Assembly (NCBI GenBank): GCA_030544235.1 | Contig: CM060463.1 | Location: forward strand, 21,818,190 to 21,882,189 | DNA: 64,000 nucleotides | Direction: 5' to 3' | Source: Lepturacanthus savala | Taxonomy: Eukaryota; Chordata; Actinopteri; Scombriformes; Trichiuridae | Shown: piece by piece, positions 13,253-28,200 of the stretch | Layout: every line of letters begins with the position of its first letter | Numbering within the stretch: the stretch's first letter is position 1 | Made by a program: the position numbers and the translations under genes | Notes under the pieces: generated by a model | The model's input: only the letters and a program-made list of their open reading frames with translations | Database searches by the model: none | What the model was told of the DNA's origin: nothing

Positions 13253-16200
13253 GTAAAAACTCATAAAAACACACCCGCTAGGTGGGAGGGTTCACACATT
13301 GCAGCTGTAATAGAAGTTCTTCTGCCTTTATTGGATAGTGGGTAGTGAAGTGACAGGAAACAAAGGGAGAGAGAGATTGGTATGACATGCAACAAAGGTC
13401 CCTGGCTGGAATCCAACCAGGGACATTGCATTTATGTGAAAAGCGCTGTTACTATTCAGCTACCGGAGAGAGCTGAAATAATCAATTTTCAGTTTGCTAT
13501 TGAAGTTCTCTTTGTTTTCTGCCATGAAATGAGTTGGTGAAAAGCCCCATTAAATATGGCAGAGAGCATTTCCAAAGGTCTTTATCTACCAGCAGCTACT
13601 GTAAACGGATAGAGAGGAGGAAAAATAAAAAAGAAAGAGTGATGGATAGCCATATAACTGTCCATTTAGACTTAAGTACCATGTGCAATTACCCCTTGCG
13701 AGATGTTAACACAGGAATTTAATGAGTATCGGTTCTGCAAGGAGGATCTGTTTACCTGCATGCCCCTGTGCTTGGCTGATCTAATTTAGAAGATCTCTTC
13801 CTCTTCCCGTGTAATTCACACTTCAGCAAGCGGCCCTGTCAGAGGCAGACATGCTACAGATGTTGCGCTCTGGACAGGCTGACAGGATGACTTGTGACAG
13901 CATGATTAACTCAGCAGCAGTGCTCCTTTCAGCTCACTCCAGCTGAAGCGATGAAAGCTCCGCTAATTGGGTCTGCAAATCTTCAGCTGTAATATGGCTG
14001 CCACGTCGATGTGATTTCAAGATGCTGTGAAAAGAGCATCAAATTCAAATATTCACAAACATGCGTGTCTCAAATCATTAACTTAAACTCATCAACCTGG
14101 CTTAGAGAGACAGAAGACCATGTCTGCTGTCTAGGCTGAAGGATGCGCTTCACCTTGTGAGATGTACAGCCTCATGTTCCATCTGCTTGTCTAGAGAGAG
14201 AAATATATTTCTTACCATCCAAAAATAATAATTGGCCTCAATACATTGCTAAAACATAAAAGATACTTTGGGAACCACTAGGAGTGGAAGCCTGCTGTTA
14301 GATGCTTGGGAACTACTTTGTTACAATAGACCAGTGCTGGCATCCTCCCACACTTTGCAGCCATGATTTGTAGACAACAGTGGCCAGCGGTAGACATGTC
14401 AGCGCTGAAAGGCTATGCCAACAATAGATTGATCACAGTGGAGAGTTATTTAAATCATCTGCTATTATCATAATGGGTAAATGCTAGTTTAAAAAATATA
14501 CTGCGTCAGTTTTCCCAGTTGTATTGGAACTCTACAAACATTGCAGCTTTTTGTTACTCCTAAAACAAATGTTGTTGTCCCCTTGCTGACAAAACACGAG
14601 GCCAAAAATATGGTACAGTACAGCACAGTGATACTTTATACAGGTGGAGTGCCCAGAGGGAAATGATGTAAGGGGAGGATTCAGAGCACCTATAAAGGGA
14701 TTCCTAGTGAACAGGACAGTTTGCAAATAAAGGATTTGATATACGAGCTGTAATTTTAGTGAAACCTTGCATCTGGGCCTCCTTAGAGAGTGCCCTTGTC
14801 TTGTGGTAATTTATGGATGTACTATTACAAGCCTCAGGTCTGAGGTCTGCCCTAGCTTCTCACTGAATCTTCCTCATCTATAGGAGTGCACCACAGGACA
14901 CGGTTCACTTTCTCACCTTGAATAATCCACTGCATTGTAATGCAGTCCGGCTATGAAGAGCGCGACCTCTTGCTCTTTCCGAGCATCTAATCATGGCAGA
15001 CAACTAGGCTGTGGATCGCAGAACTCAAGAACTGCGCGTTTACTCACACCTTAATTTCTCGGACTAATTTAATTTCGGCGTGATGTTTCAAAGGTTTGCT
15101 ACACAAGATATGCCCTTTGAAAACAAGAGGCGGCACGTATCTTTGCACATGTCTGTTCTTTTTGTAACAGTGCTATTCCAAAAAAAATTTTAAAAAGAAG
15201 AGATTTGCATTTGGGGCATGTGGCATTTCTCTGCTGCTGCTGGTTGTTTCTCTGCAGATAGCATCTCCTCATGATGTTCCTGTCCTTTCTGCAGGCCTGG
15301 TTTGTGCATAATCTACGACCAGTCAGACCTCTGAGTGAACCAGCCGCGCTGCGTGAAAGGCTACGATGCCTGCCCCTCCGTGTGAACAGCGGGCGGTTAA
15401 GTCAGATATATGTATTTAAGCCCACAGGCAAGACAGTTACGGGACAACAACTAACAATATTTGCTTAAAGACCCCTTATCGTCATGGTGACATGACGGAA
15501 TGACAGGTGGTGAGAACGCCGAGTGCCGTCTAAATCCGTCCCAAAGACCGAGCGTGTTGCTGTGCTGCTGGTGTTGTGGTGTGACAATCGCAGATATGGG
15601 GGCGGATCTGGCTGCAGGCTTAGCCGTGCTGGCGTTACATGGGCACAGATTGAGTTAAGTGTGGAGGCGAAGCCGTATGACGCTATCGCAGGCTAGGTCC
15701 TGTCTTCCCCATCTGTGGTTGCAGTCGAGCTGTCTGGTTGTTTGGCACCAAGGTCTGCGCACAGAAGAGAGGGGATCGGATGAGGGATCATGTTTCACAG
15801 AAACACTGAGACAGTGACAGGCAGATATGATCATGGAAGCAAAGCGACGCAGTGAGTCACATGGCATCGTATGGCATCAAACCACCAATCTAAGCCCCAT
15901 ATCTTAAACTGTCACAAGGAAGTCTGTGATGCCATCTGGACATGTGATTCAAGTCTTCAACATCTTCCCTGTGGTCTATCTAAACAGCAGGTTATCTGTG
16001 CAAAGTGAGTAATGACCTTGTGATGAAATGTTCAGTACATTCAGCATCTTTATTCATGTGTAAAGAGCTGGAGAACCGACAAGATTCATGTTTATCTGCA
16101 AACTATTCAGCAGGATTGCACACAAAAAATGCTTTAATCATAAAAGGTATCTAAGCGTCGTCAGTACGCATCCAGTATATACATTTTTCTATTTTATAGT

Positions 16201-19200
16201 AGAACATTAATCAGATATGTATTATATTATACAGCAACAGGCCAGGAACATCCTGCCTCAGGACTGGCTTCTAATATATAAAAGGGAATTCAGTTTTGCT
16301 GCCCTGCAGAAGTCTGTGTTGCTTATTATGACTCACTGGTGAGAGAACATCACCCAGCCAAAACATTCTAATCAGCAGGGTGCATTAGAAAACAACCTGC
16401 ATCACTTCTGGAACATCAAATTCTCTAATGCTCACTAAAGAATTAATCTCTGGTATGAAACACAGATGGAGGAAAATGTTGAAACCGGTCTGAAAACTAG
16501 GAAAAAAAAAATCACCCAGTGTCCTGTGATCGTTCGGAAAAGTGAGAAAAAAAAAATCGCTGTGAATTAAATTGGAATATTTTAGCGCACTGTCTGAGAT
16601 GTGGTAAATTTTACTGATGAATGAGTCAGGAGAAGACACACTCACGAGGACGCGTGCAGGAATTTAGAGATATAGATCCCGATATGAACGCGCTGCTTGA
16701 CATTTGCAGGATAAACTGTGTGAGCAGAATAATAAGTTCTGCTCACACAAATTTATGAGCTTTCAGCGAGCTCAAGAATCTCATTTCTATCATCCGCAAA
16801 CAACCCTATTTATAGAATTGTCTTCATCTGCAGGTAGACAGTGCCAATCTCTGGGGCATACATGAGTCATACAAATGATTTAAACATGGAAACACACATG
16901 ACAGAATTCATGCCAGGAAGAACAATAATGATGAAACGTATCAGTAAAGGCAGGCAGTGAAAATGCATAATTCATGAGTAAAAAGTAAAGAACGTGCACC
17001 CGAAATTCTTAAATAATTCACATGTGATTGGATTATTCAGTGGCTTGGCAGAACCCACAATTTGTGCAGTTGCAATACATATCATGTTCTCCACACACAT
17101 TCTGTGAATGTTTCGCCATATTAGACATAAATGGCAGGGATGGTGTAACGTTGTCTTAACCTCAGTTTTTGGTTTGGTGACCTAAAACTCAACAGCCTGA
17201 TGACACTTCTGTGCTATCAGCGTGACAACAGAACTCGATGATACTGAACAAGAGTCAAAAAGGGAAAAAATTAATAGAAGTAAATACATGTAAAAGCTGA
17301 GTTACTGACATTGCAAATGAATGAAAGCACAGTTATAATTTAAAGTGATAGTAAGAATTTTTTAAAGTGGTATTTTGGAGGTATTTATCCATAGTGTAGC
17401 AAGGCAAGCCAAGGCGAGCACATTTTGTTTCGCACATTTCAACAAGGTGATTCAAAGTGCTTTACATAAAACATTAAAAGCATCAAGATAAAATTTAAAA
17501 ACAGTTGAATGAAAGGGGAAAAATCATTTCAAATCAAACATTTTAAACTGAAAAAACAAGAACTATAAAATATGTAAAATTAATTAAAATTACAATCAAA
17601 ATTAAAAACAGTAAGATACAATTTAAAATAGTTGATTAAAACGGGAAAAATAAAAAAAATCAAATTAAAACAAAGACAAGAACAAAGATACAGTGCAGTG
17701 AAAAGCAAGCAGCAATATATGTTCTGTACCTGCAGTAGATCCCAGTTTGCAGAAGCAGGCAGGAGTATCAGCATGGAAGCTAAACAATATTCTGCTGTGA
17801 ACGGGGCCAGCAACACAGAGTATTTTAGCCACCTTAAAAAAATCTATTTCAGTTTCAGTGAACTCTATATTTAGAATATATAATATAGCACTTTGGTTCA
17901 GAGAGTGCTGGTGCAGCGACATGCGTAGGAATACAGAAGTTCTACGGTTGAGAAAAAGTAGTGCCAAAGTAAAGGGCTGCCTAACAAATCCAGCAGTGAA
18001 ACTAATCTAAATAATAGTGCACACTTAATGTGGTATGTATTGTTTTAAGTGGGGCATTTTAAGTGGTTAGAAATCATTTACATTAGTACATTGGTTAGCT
18101 TCTGTGCTGGTTCTTCTGGGAGCCTATTGACCCAAATTTACTGCACGTAAAACACTGACTTGTGGATTAGTACCTCATTTAACTACAATTAAAAAAATTA
18201 GAACTATTCCTTTGATATGTGGTGTCGTCTGAATGGCTGCATCTCTCAAAGAGTACTGCAGCATAAATCACATTCATATTATCCAGCAGCATGAGGGGGT
18301 AGGACCTGATCAAAACACATCCTTATCTAACTGTTCACATTTCCAACCTGTTTAAGCTGTTGCCAAGCAACTAAATCTTAGGAAATAAACTAATGATGAT
18401 TCTGCGCAATCTATACACAATGCGTGCGCTGTGTGCCACTCCTCCTGTATGTGTGTGTGTTTCAGAGCGCTGCAGTGGGGTCCTATATGTGTGATACTGA
18501 GTGGAGCTAAGGACTGCTCTTCAGGGAATACAGTGTTATTGCTGTAGAAGCACGCTGAGACAATCTTTGGGGAAAAGCAGATGGGCTTTTCGTGTAGAAA
18601 AAATCATGACATCTCTACAAAGTACACCTGATATTTCCTGTACCAGGACACTTCTTTCATTTCTGTGTTCCTCTGTATCTCTATAGCTCTGATATTTAAC
18701 TACTGCCCTGCGTGTGTCTCTTCTCACATTCGTTGCTTATTTCTTCAACCATCTATCTTTATCTGCACAGACACAAATTACATCAGGTGCAGTGTGTGTG
18801 TGAAATCATATAGTTTTTGACAGATTTAGGTTCTGAAACATTTTTTTTCTTGAATAAAGATTATCTAAACATTTTAGACATGCATAAACTTTATAGAAGA
18901 TGTAGAGAAGATGTGTTGCATTCCTAAAATATTACAGGGTAGCTATTCCAGTAACTTCTATAGTAACTTCTATAATGTGTATCCTATGTTTGTAGGGGAA
19001 CATCATCCAGCAACATTTCTATACAACACTGCTGGTAATACACATTTAGATACTTTTAACATATTTGAATTATGTATAAATAGTGCTTTGCAGCGTTATA
19101 CAGCTGTATTTAGGTGTTTCACATAGGCAGTCTAAATTACTTTGGCTCATGGTATTTGCCGGTGCCTTTGGGTTATCTATATAAAAAACCCTGTATGACA

Positions 19201-22200
19201 GCTGAAAAGAACAATCCTGTTACTCAGTGTCTCGGTGTCAAATGCAGCTACCAGGAAACCACTTTCACAGTAATCTCCTCACAACTCCTGCAGTGCAAAG
19301 TCACACTGGGCCACCTCTTAATTGTCTGAATTACATCAAGTGCTTTTTAACTTTCACTTTAGACTTACAAAAGTCTGCTTTATATGCAAGGAGCAGTCCT
19401 TACTTGGTATAATGAGATTTTGGGAGCTTTTTAGAATTCTCTCTTTTTCCTTTTGTCTGTCTAGATAAATAAAAAAAGACAAAGAAAGGCTGACAATTTG
19501 TGGCTTTTTTAGTACCCTGAAGATCAAAAACACAGCTATTCCAACAAAACAGTTCTGATATGGAGTGCCCTCCTAGCTGAAAGATTATAGTGAACGCTGC
19601 ATAACTGGAACAATCCTGGTATGTCTCCAACAGGACCCCCCACAGATGCCTGAAATCGTGCAGCTGCAGCCAGAAACACCATACAAGCACATATTGCTGG
19701 ACAACTGTGTTTATAGATTAGAATTTTCCATGTAAGCTTTTGATGCATTGCCTGATCCCTTCCTATTTTGGCACTGCTTTTCTTGTGTCATGTGGCTTAT
19801 TCCTCAAGCTCTTCTTGTTTGCTCTTTTCGACTGAACTGAAGGTTCATCAATTCATTACGGCAAAAATACCAAGTCTACCAAAATGTCAAAGATCATAGC
19901 TGATCATACAGTAAGTAGTCTATCAGAAATTATGACCATTTTCTTGTTCACAGGCTTCATATCTCGCTCTATATCTTCTTTCTGACATTTATCATAATTT
20001 CAACACTTAATCTACCACAGGCTTTGGCAGGTTAAAGGTCTGAAAGGTCTTGGCTTTTCACGTAAGTTGTCTGGGCTGTATATTGTAGTGTATCAGTGAC
20101 ACGTTCGGCACTTTATAACCGTCCGTAAGACACATGTACGTGGATTACAATAATAATACCCTGCAGTAAAACTATTCATACACTGCAAGCATAAATGTAT
20201 GATAAACAATTTTTTTTAATTATTATTTTACTTGTATAGAGCAAATTATGAATTTACCAGACCTATGCCAGGCACACAATGCACATGGTGTGTGTGGTGT
20301 AGTGAATTAATATGAAGCTGCATAATAAAGGATTAGATGCAAAAATAGTGCCTGTTGTAAATTTGGACTTTTTTACGATAATCATCATCAATATTTGGTA
20401 GTTGGTTTGAATGGGTAATGTCCTTCCTGAACCTGAAGTACCTCTGTTCATTTGTGTTCTCTGCCTGCTTTGTCTAGAAAAGCCTGTGCTCAGAGATGTT
20501 TAAGTATTCAGTAATCAGTTCCAAGGATCACATGCAGTCTTACGGGCCTGGATTCAAATCCCACTGGCATCCTCCTTACACAAGCCCTCTCAGCCTTTCC
20601 GATTGCCTTTGTGTTAAAAAACACAGACACCAGCCAGAATGTGTAGACATTCCTTAAAGTGAACAAAAAAAGTCTATCACAGCAATTTATTAGTAGTTAT
20701 TTATAACTTATTTAAAGCCTTTCACAGTTTCAGTCAGCATCTATCCAACTAATCATCTTCGAGCAAACTGCACAGGCGCTAAATTATCTATACAGTAATT
20801 TACTTGTCGGCTCTTTTCATTTTACACTTTAAATGCTGCTGTGTGCGCAGATTTTGAAATTTTATTTTGACTGCATGTCCTTTATTATTATTATATAAGT
20901 TGTTAGTACAGCACTGCTTTTTATTGTTTCAAGACATGTGTAAAATGTTATATTAGGTGTGCATTCAGAGTTTGGATTAGGAACATTGTCACTCCTTAAA
21001 ATTAAATAGTACTGCCATTCTTTTTTTGTATTATAATATCTAAAGAACATACACAATTAGCATATTTTTTTTTTTTACACAGAGTACTCATGGGTCAGCA
21101 ACATTCTGAAGTTTTCACATGCAATTATGAGGAAATAATGGCAAAGACACTAAAGAATTTATCAAAATGGAGAATTTGTTTTACAATTTCATGTAAAGAA
21201 TTGAATGATGTGAGCATTTTTAATTAGACCGTGTTTACGTGTCACTTGCCACTGTAAATCATTATCTGATTTCTTCCTAAGAGAGCAGGAACACTGCTGC
21301 CAGCTGTTTCACCACATGTTGAGAAAGGCTGTCAAGGCGGTTTAAGGAGAGAGACAATTTTGTGTAGAAATGTGATTATTAGCCTCTCTGCATAATCAGA
21401 GTTGCTCCAGCTGACCTGAAAATCTCAGGGGAAATCAACCCTTGAACTGATATGAATGCTCACTCACGTGTTTCAGCTATCTAGACTTTGATTACAATTT
21501 TTTGCTCCTGAACGAGTCAGAGCTGGTAAATGAGTTCAGAATTTCCCCTCTATGACATTGTTTGGGGTAGCAGTAATAAATCCTCTCACTATTGATTGTG
21601 TGGTTGTATCTATTTTTTTGCAAAACATGCTCTCATTAATCCAATAAATTCTAGGGGTGTGGGAATTGATTCACACCTTTGATCCTGCAGAATCATAAAG
21701 ATCCCATGTAAAATAAATGAATAAACAAAATCCATTGAGGCACATCACACTAGATTTAATATAATGTCACAATCTACCCTCTAGTTAAATGAAGAGATAC
21801 ATTTACTGAACACTGAAGTACCTGTAAACCTGCCCTCAAAGTTTGAATGAATTTTTCTTTTCTTCTGGTACATTTGGTCTCCACTAGAGTGTTGTTGCGA
21901 GAGCCAGTGTTAAAGTCAACCAGATTAAGGTTGCCATTGTTATGAGTGATCAAACCGCCTCCCTGTAGGCTTCCACAGAACAGCCTGAAGCAAAAGCAAG
22001 TGAGTGGCTGCTCCTTTACACTGTGAGCACTGTCACAGAGAAATCCTATTACTCAGAAAACGCAAAGTTTCAAGACTCTTTGATTCTTTGACTGTCACTT
22101 CTCAATCCCTGCCCTCATCCTCCGCCTCTGCTTCTCGCCGTCTTCTTCTCTCTTCTCCCCAAAGCCGAGCAAGAACTTTCTGAAAATGTTAACATTTTTG

Positions 22201-25200
22201 CTGTACAGTATATTCTACCCGTTGTGAGTAACACCTGTAGCCATTCCATACATCTTATGTTGTTGACAGCTTTATAGATCACAAAAGACAGACAGGCAAT
22301 CCCCACAATTGTTATACGCACACTGAGCCAGCAGGAGAGTTAAGGTGTGAAATCCGCAGCAGGGATCCAGTGAAGATATAAGAGACTGAATGGGGTGAGA
22401 CTAATTGCTTCTGCAGGGGGAAAAAAAGTAACATAGCCAATTCATTCATTTAATGATGAGCAATTAAAACAATTCCCACAGTTGGCAGGTGAATGTTTTC
22501 TGTGTGAACTGTAATAAGTTAATTGCCAGTTTTCTAAGTGATACATCTACTATATGCATATTTATGGTACACTTATGGTACACCGTGTCTGCATGGGTTC
22601 TCTTCGGGTTCTCTGGCTTCCTCCCACAGTCCAAAACATGCTGAGGTTAATTGGAGAATCTAAATTGCCCATAGGTGTGAGTGTGTGAGTGAATGGTGTG
22701 TGTGCCCCACGATAGGCTGGCGACCATCTGGGGTGTAATGTACTGGGATTGGCTCCAGCAGACCCCTATGACTCTAATGAGGAATACGCGGGTATAGAAG
22801 ATGAATGAATGAATGATATTGTGTAAAGATGAATTCAACTGAATCATTGCGACATCTTTCTCTTTTTCAAGGTGGCCAACCTGCTGCGGCTTTTCCAGAT
22901 TCCTCAGATCAGCTATGCTTCCACCAGTGCCAAGCTCAGTGACAAGACTCGCTACGACTACTTCGCCCGCACCGTGCCCCCTGACTTCTACCAGGCCAAA
23001 GCCATGGCTGAAATCCTGCGCTACTTCAACTGGACATATGTGTCGACAGTGGCATCAGAAGGCGACTACGGCGAGACCGGCATTGATGCCTTCCAGCAGG
23101 AGGCTCGTGCCCGTCAGATCTGCATTGCCACTTCAGCCAAGGTGAGCCGCTCCATGAGCCGCTGGAGTTACGAGAACGTGATCCGCTCCCTGCAGCAGAA
23201 GTCCAATGCCAAGGTGGTCATCCTGTTCACACGCAGCGAAGACGCCCGTGAGCTGCTGGTGGCCGCCAACCGCATGAACGTCACCTTCACGTGGGTGGCC
23301 AGTGATGGCTGGGGAGCGCAGGAGAGCGTGGTGAGAGGCAGTGAAGCTGTCGCAGACGGGGCTTTCACCATTGAACTGGCTTCCTATCCAATCCCCCGGT
23401 TTAACGATTACTTCACCGCCCTGCACCCGTACAACAACACCAGGAATCCCTGGTTCCGAGAGTTTTGGGAAAACCAGTTCCAGTGCAGCCTCCATGATTT
23501 GGGCTGTGGGAAGTACTCGCTGCGTGAGGTTCCGTTTCAACCAGAGTCCAAGATCATGTTTGTAGTTAATGCTGTTTATGCAATGGCTACTGCTTTACAT
23601 AATATGAGACAGGCCTTATGCCCAAACTCTACCAAGGTCTGTGATGCTCTCAAACCTGGAAATGGAAGAAAATTCTACAGGGACTACATTCTCAAGGTCA
23701 AGTTTGATGGTGAGTATAATCTTAATGAAATATTATAATGTTGCTTAAAAGAGCAAGAGTTTTTATGTTTCAAGGCAGCTACCTCTTGTTAATTTTCCAT
23801 CTGGGGGAAGCTTTATATGAATCTCAATACCTAACAATTCATAGAAAATGCTGAATTAAAGCAAGAATTATTCTACCTGTTGTTATACGATTGTTGCAGA
23901 TATGCTCAGTAATGATTCACTTTGAAAAGGTGAAAATATTTCCACACCCTCATGCTAGGAGGCATTGTTTTTTTAGCTTGAACACTGTAGATTCAAATCA
24001 TACAGATATCACTATTTTTCTTTATGAAGAAGAAAAGTAGTTTCTGCTTGTTTTCTGCATGAAGCTACAACACCAAATGTATAACAATATTTATAACAAT
24101 ATTTACATTAATACATCCCAACATCACACTTGACCCACCAGTTCAAAAGCCCTCACTTTTTCAAATGAGCTGTACTTCGATTTATGGAAATGCTGACATT
24201 TCCATTGATTGGAGATAAAAGTAGACCAGTATGCTCTCCTCCAGCTGTGCTTTCTGCTCTTCATGATTTGTAAAAAAAAAAAAAAAAAAGAAAGAAAAAA
24301 AAGAAACCCACTAGGGATCCACAGATAGGGAATTTCAGGGATGATAATGATGACCGGTGATTATCAGTTTGTTGTGATCGAAACCAATACATGGCCAATT
24401 ATATCAATCTTACTAATGCAAAAATGTTAAGAGGGCAATAATGATTTTTAGTTTAAAACATATTGTTGTACCATTTTCAGAGAGCCTTCCCCGCCCTTAG
24501 TAATCAATTTATTTGTTATTATTAAAGCCAGAACTCATCTTGTTATTGACAAGCATGTATAGTTACAAATAGCATCAATAGCACACCTTTACACCAGAGA
24601 TGCTTGATTAATGGTTACTGCAGTTGTCTAATAAATCCAAAAATCACTTTTCTGCTTGCTGCTCAAATACTTAGCTTCATGCTACTCTTAACGGGTCATG
24701 GCTAGCAACCCAACTTCCTGTTCCATTTTGCTGGAAGTGTATCACTTTTGAAACCTGTCACTCCGCAACCATTGCAACATGTTCTGCAGTTAACTAAAGA
24801 CCTTAGACTCCACTTATTATAAAGGCTGCCATTTAAAAAAATGAATAAACTAGCCAACAGCCCTTTGGCGTCATTTGTCCTCCCTCTGCTGCTGATCATT
24901 AGGGACTCTGATGGAAAGTTACCACTGGTAAAAAAAAAATAGGGTCGGTCAGCCTTTTAAGACAGAGAGATAATTAGGTTCAGTACTAACCTGACTGTAA
25001 CATGTAATCTGGGGCTGTGCACAACCACAGATTTTACTGATGGACCACTGGTCATCAGCTAGTTCCTTACTAGTCGTTGCACTTGTACAGTACAGAGCAA
25101 AGGGTGTCTATTTTGAAGAAACTAGAATATAAAACATGTTTTCAGTTATTTCACTTTTTTTAAGTACATAGCACCATAAACATGTGTCCATTCATAGTGT

Positions 25201-28200
25201 TGATGCCTTTAGTGAGAATCTACAATGTAAATAGTCATGAAAATAAAGAAAACACATTGAATGAGAAGGTGTGTCCAAACTTTTGTCCTATACTGTATAA
25301 TAAATTACAGCAAATATGCTTACCTTTCAAACAAATATATTTTAATTATATACTATTGATTAGTCTATAATATTCCTGAATCTTTCTGAAAAGAGATGTT
25401 TTTGCTGATCATGGCCAACAGTCCAATGAGTAATGTTTGGTTGACTATTAGGAGGCAGCCCTGGACCATCCTGAGAAAACCTATTATGGCTGCTTGTATC
25501 TGCAATCTTGTTCTTTTGGTCTTAACCCACCCTTCATGACCAGTAGATCAAGAGGTTTGCCTTCTCGCACACATTAGTTGACTCAAAGGGTCTTGAGGTA
25601 GGATTTGAATATTGATATAGTGTCAGACTCTTGTCTGTGTGGGGGCAGAGAGTTCCAGAGCTTAGGGGCAGTGCAGCTAAAAGCCCTAGCAGATGTGGTG
25701 CAGTTAAGGATGGTCAGGAGATCGGCCAAGGATGAGTGCAAAGAGCCAGAAGGGATGTGCTCCTGAGGGAGGTCAGAGAGGTAGGTGGGGGTGAGGTTAT
25801 GGTGAGCTGTGAAGCCAGTTAAAGAGTTTGGTGGGCCAGGAAAGACCAGGAGACCAGGGAAAATAGCATTACAGTAAGAGATCTGGGATATGACAAATGC
25901 ATGAAGTAAGACTTCAATCCTGGATTGGGACAGGGATGTGTATCATTGGCATAGCAGTGAATATGAGCATCATGGTGACAGAGGATTTTGCCCATATGAA
26001 GGTGGTAGATGCTGAATAGGGGTGGTCCAAGAACTGACCAAGTTAAACAGTGGAGTATCCCATCACAATGTCAGCCTGGCGCTACAGGAGTAGTTGTTTG
26101 GAGATGATGTCAAAGGCAGCATTGAGTCAGCTGCACGGAGGAGGTTATTAGTGATAATTGACAATTTGCACCTGTATCCTGTCAAAGTCATTGTTCTATC
26201 TGTACTGTGAGAGTAAGGGAATGTCAAAGATACATTTTTTATTGAACTGAAACCCTTTATTCATTGGAGCCAATTCAAAGAATAAAGAATGCTCTCTTTT
26301 TCAATGGCACACTGATTATAGTGCCAATTACATGTTTTAGCACATTATTAAAAACAAATAAAAAAATACAATATAGACATAAAACACAAACAGATATATA
26401 GCAATGTAAAATCACATTATCACAAAAAGTAGATGCAGTGTTCATACACAATTTATGTAATCTGATGTGATTGTGAGTTAGGATGAAAACTATTGAAAGC
26501 AGCAAACATCAAATAGAGAGGAAGCTTTCTGGACAAAGCTTTCTAAACAAACAAAATGTTGCTTTCTTTGATTGTTGAGAGAAGGACAACACACTTTTTC
26601 ATATAGATCAAAGCGATGGGTGAGAAACCCATCACCAGTAATGAAATACAGGGCACTATGAAATACTGCATTACGAGGCAAAGAAATAAATTTATTATGA
26701 GAGTGCCCATGAAAGCATGCTTTGTAAAATCTGAGTTAGTGTGTGAAGTCCACTATCTTGGTGCCCCAAAATAATGATTTCACAAATTTAATAGACAATT
26801 GTTAATTGTTATGGTTTGTTACTATTTTGACAGTTTTCATACCACAATGGTACTTGCCATAAAATGACCCTTTCTAACACTCTCGTGTTTTTTTTTTTCA
26901 TCTTCAGCACCATTCCGTCCACCAGACACAGAGAATGTAGTCCGTTTTGACACCTTTGGAGACAGCCTTGGCCGTTACAACATTTTCCACTACCACAAAG
27001 AAGGAGGACACTACATCTATCGCAAGGTTGGCTACTGGGCTCAGAGCCTAACCCTGAACACCAGCCTGATCCCCTGGGCTGGCCAGATTGCACCCACCTC
27101 CCAGTGTAGTGACCCCTGCAGGAAAAATGAGGTGAAGAGTATGCAGCCAGGAGACGTGTGCTGCTGGATCTGTATCCCCTGTCAGCCCTACCAGTACTTG
27201 CAGGATGAGTTCACATGTGCTGATTGCAGCTTTGGACAGTGGCCCCTGGCCAACTTGACAGGTTGTTACGACCTGCCCGAAGAGTACATCCACTGGGAAG
27301 ATGCCTGGGCCATTGGACCTGTCACCATTTCCTGTCTCGGGATGATGTGTACGCTCTTTGTCATTGGCCTCTTCCTCAAGCACAACGAGACACCTGTGGT
27401 GAAGGCCAGTGGACGTGAGCTCTCTTACATCCTTTTGCTGGGAGTGCTGATGTGTTATAGCATGACTTTCATCTACATTGCCAAACCTTCCACAGCAGTT
27501 TGTACACTGCGCCGGCTAGGTTTAGGCACTTCCTTTGCTGTGTGCTACTCAGCCCTCCTAACCAAGACCAATCGCATCGCTCGGATCTTCAGTGGGGTGA
27601 AGGATGGTGCCCAGCGACCTCGATTTATCAGCCCAGCTTCACAGGTTGCCATCTGTGGTGCTCTGATCTCCTGCCAGCTGGTAGTGGTGGTGGTCTGGCT
27701 GCTGGTGGAAACCCCAGGGGTGAGAAAGGAAGTGAGCCCGGAGAGGAGAGACGTGGTCACCCTTAAATGTAACAGCAAGGACTCCAGCATGCTCATGTCT
27801 CTCACCTACAACTGCATCCTCATTATCCTCTGCACAGTCTACGCCTTCAAGACCCGCAAATGCCCCGAGAACTTCAACGAGGCCAAGTTCATCGGGTTCA
27901 CCATGTACACTACCTGCATCATCTGGCTGGCTTTCCAGCCCATTTTCTACGTTACTGCCAGTGACTACAGGGTGAGTTCCTAAGTTTTGTTGCACCTTCT
28001 TCATGAGTTCTCAGCTGCAGTCATTTTAGTGTCAGACAATCATTGCATGGATTTATCCTATCAATAAAGAGTTGATTTGATGTTTTCTATGTGATACACA
28101 CACTGTGGTCATGATTTGTATTAAAATATTTGTTCAAATGGCTATGGGTTCTGACAGTAATCTGAGATCAGATAATTACCTCCTCTGGGGTGGAACTTGG

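Larger units (their letters stand above)
23710..26907 (+). other. grm2 intron with two mobile-element remnants
   Basis: Contains an A-rich tract at 24271-24305, a solo Tc1-type end at 25090-25298 and a LINE-like fragment at about 25500-26150. No exon-like sequence otherwise. Confidence 0.6.

Noticed and set aside
20530..20580. tRNA-like B box (GGATTCAAATCCC)
   Set aside because: No matching A box or cloverleaf upstream and no second copy; a chance match or a very decayed SINE.
23133..23540. 135-codon minus-strand frame opposite grm2 coding exon 2
   Set aside because: Antisense shadow of a strongly conserved coding exon.
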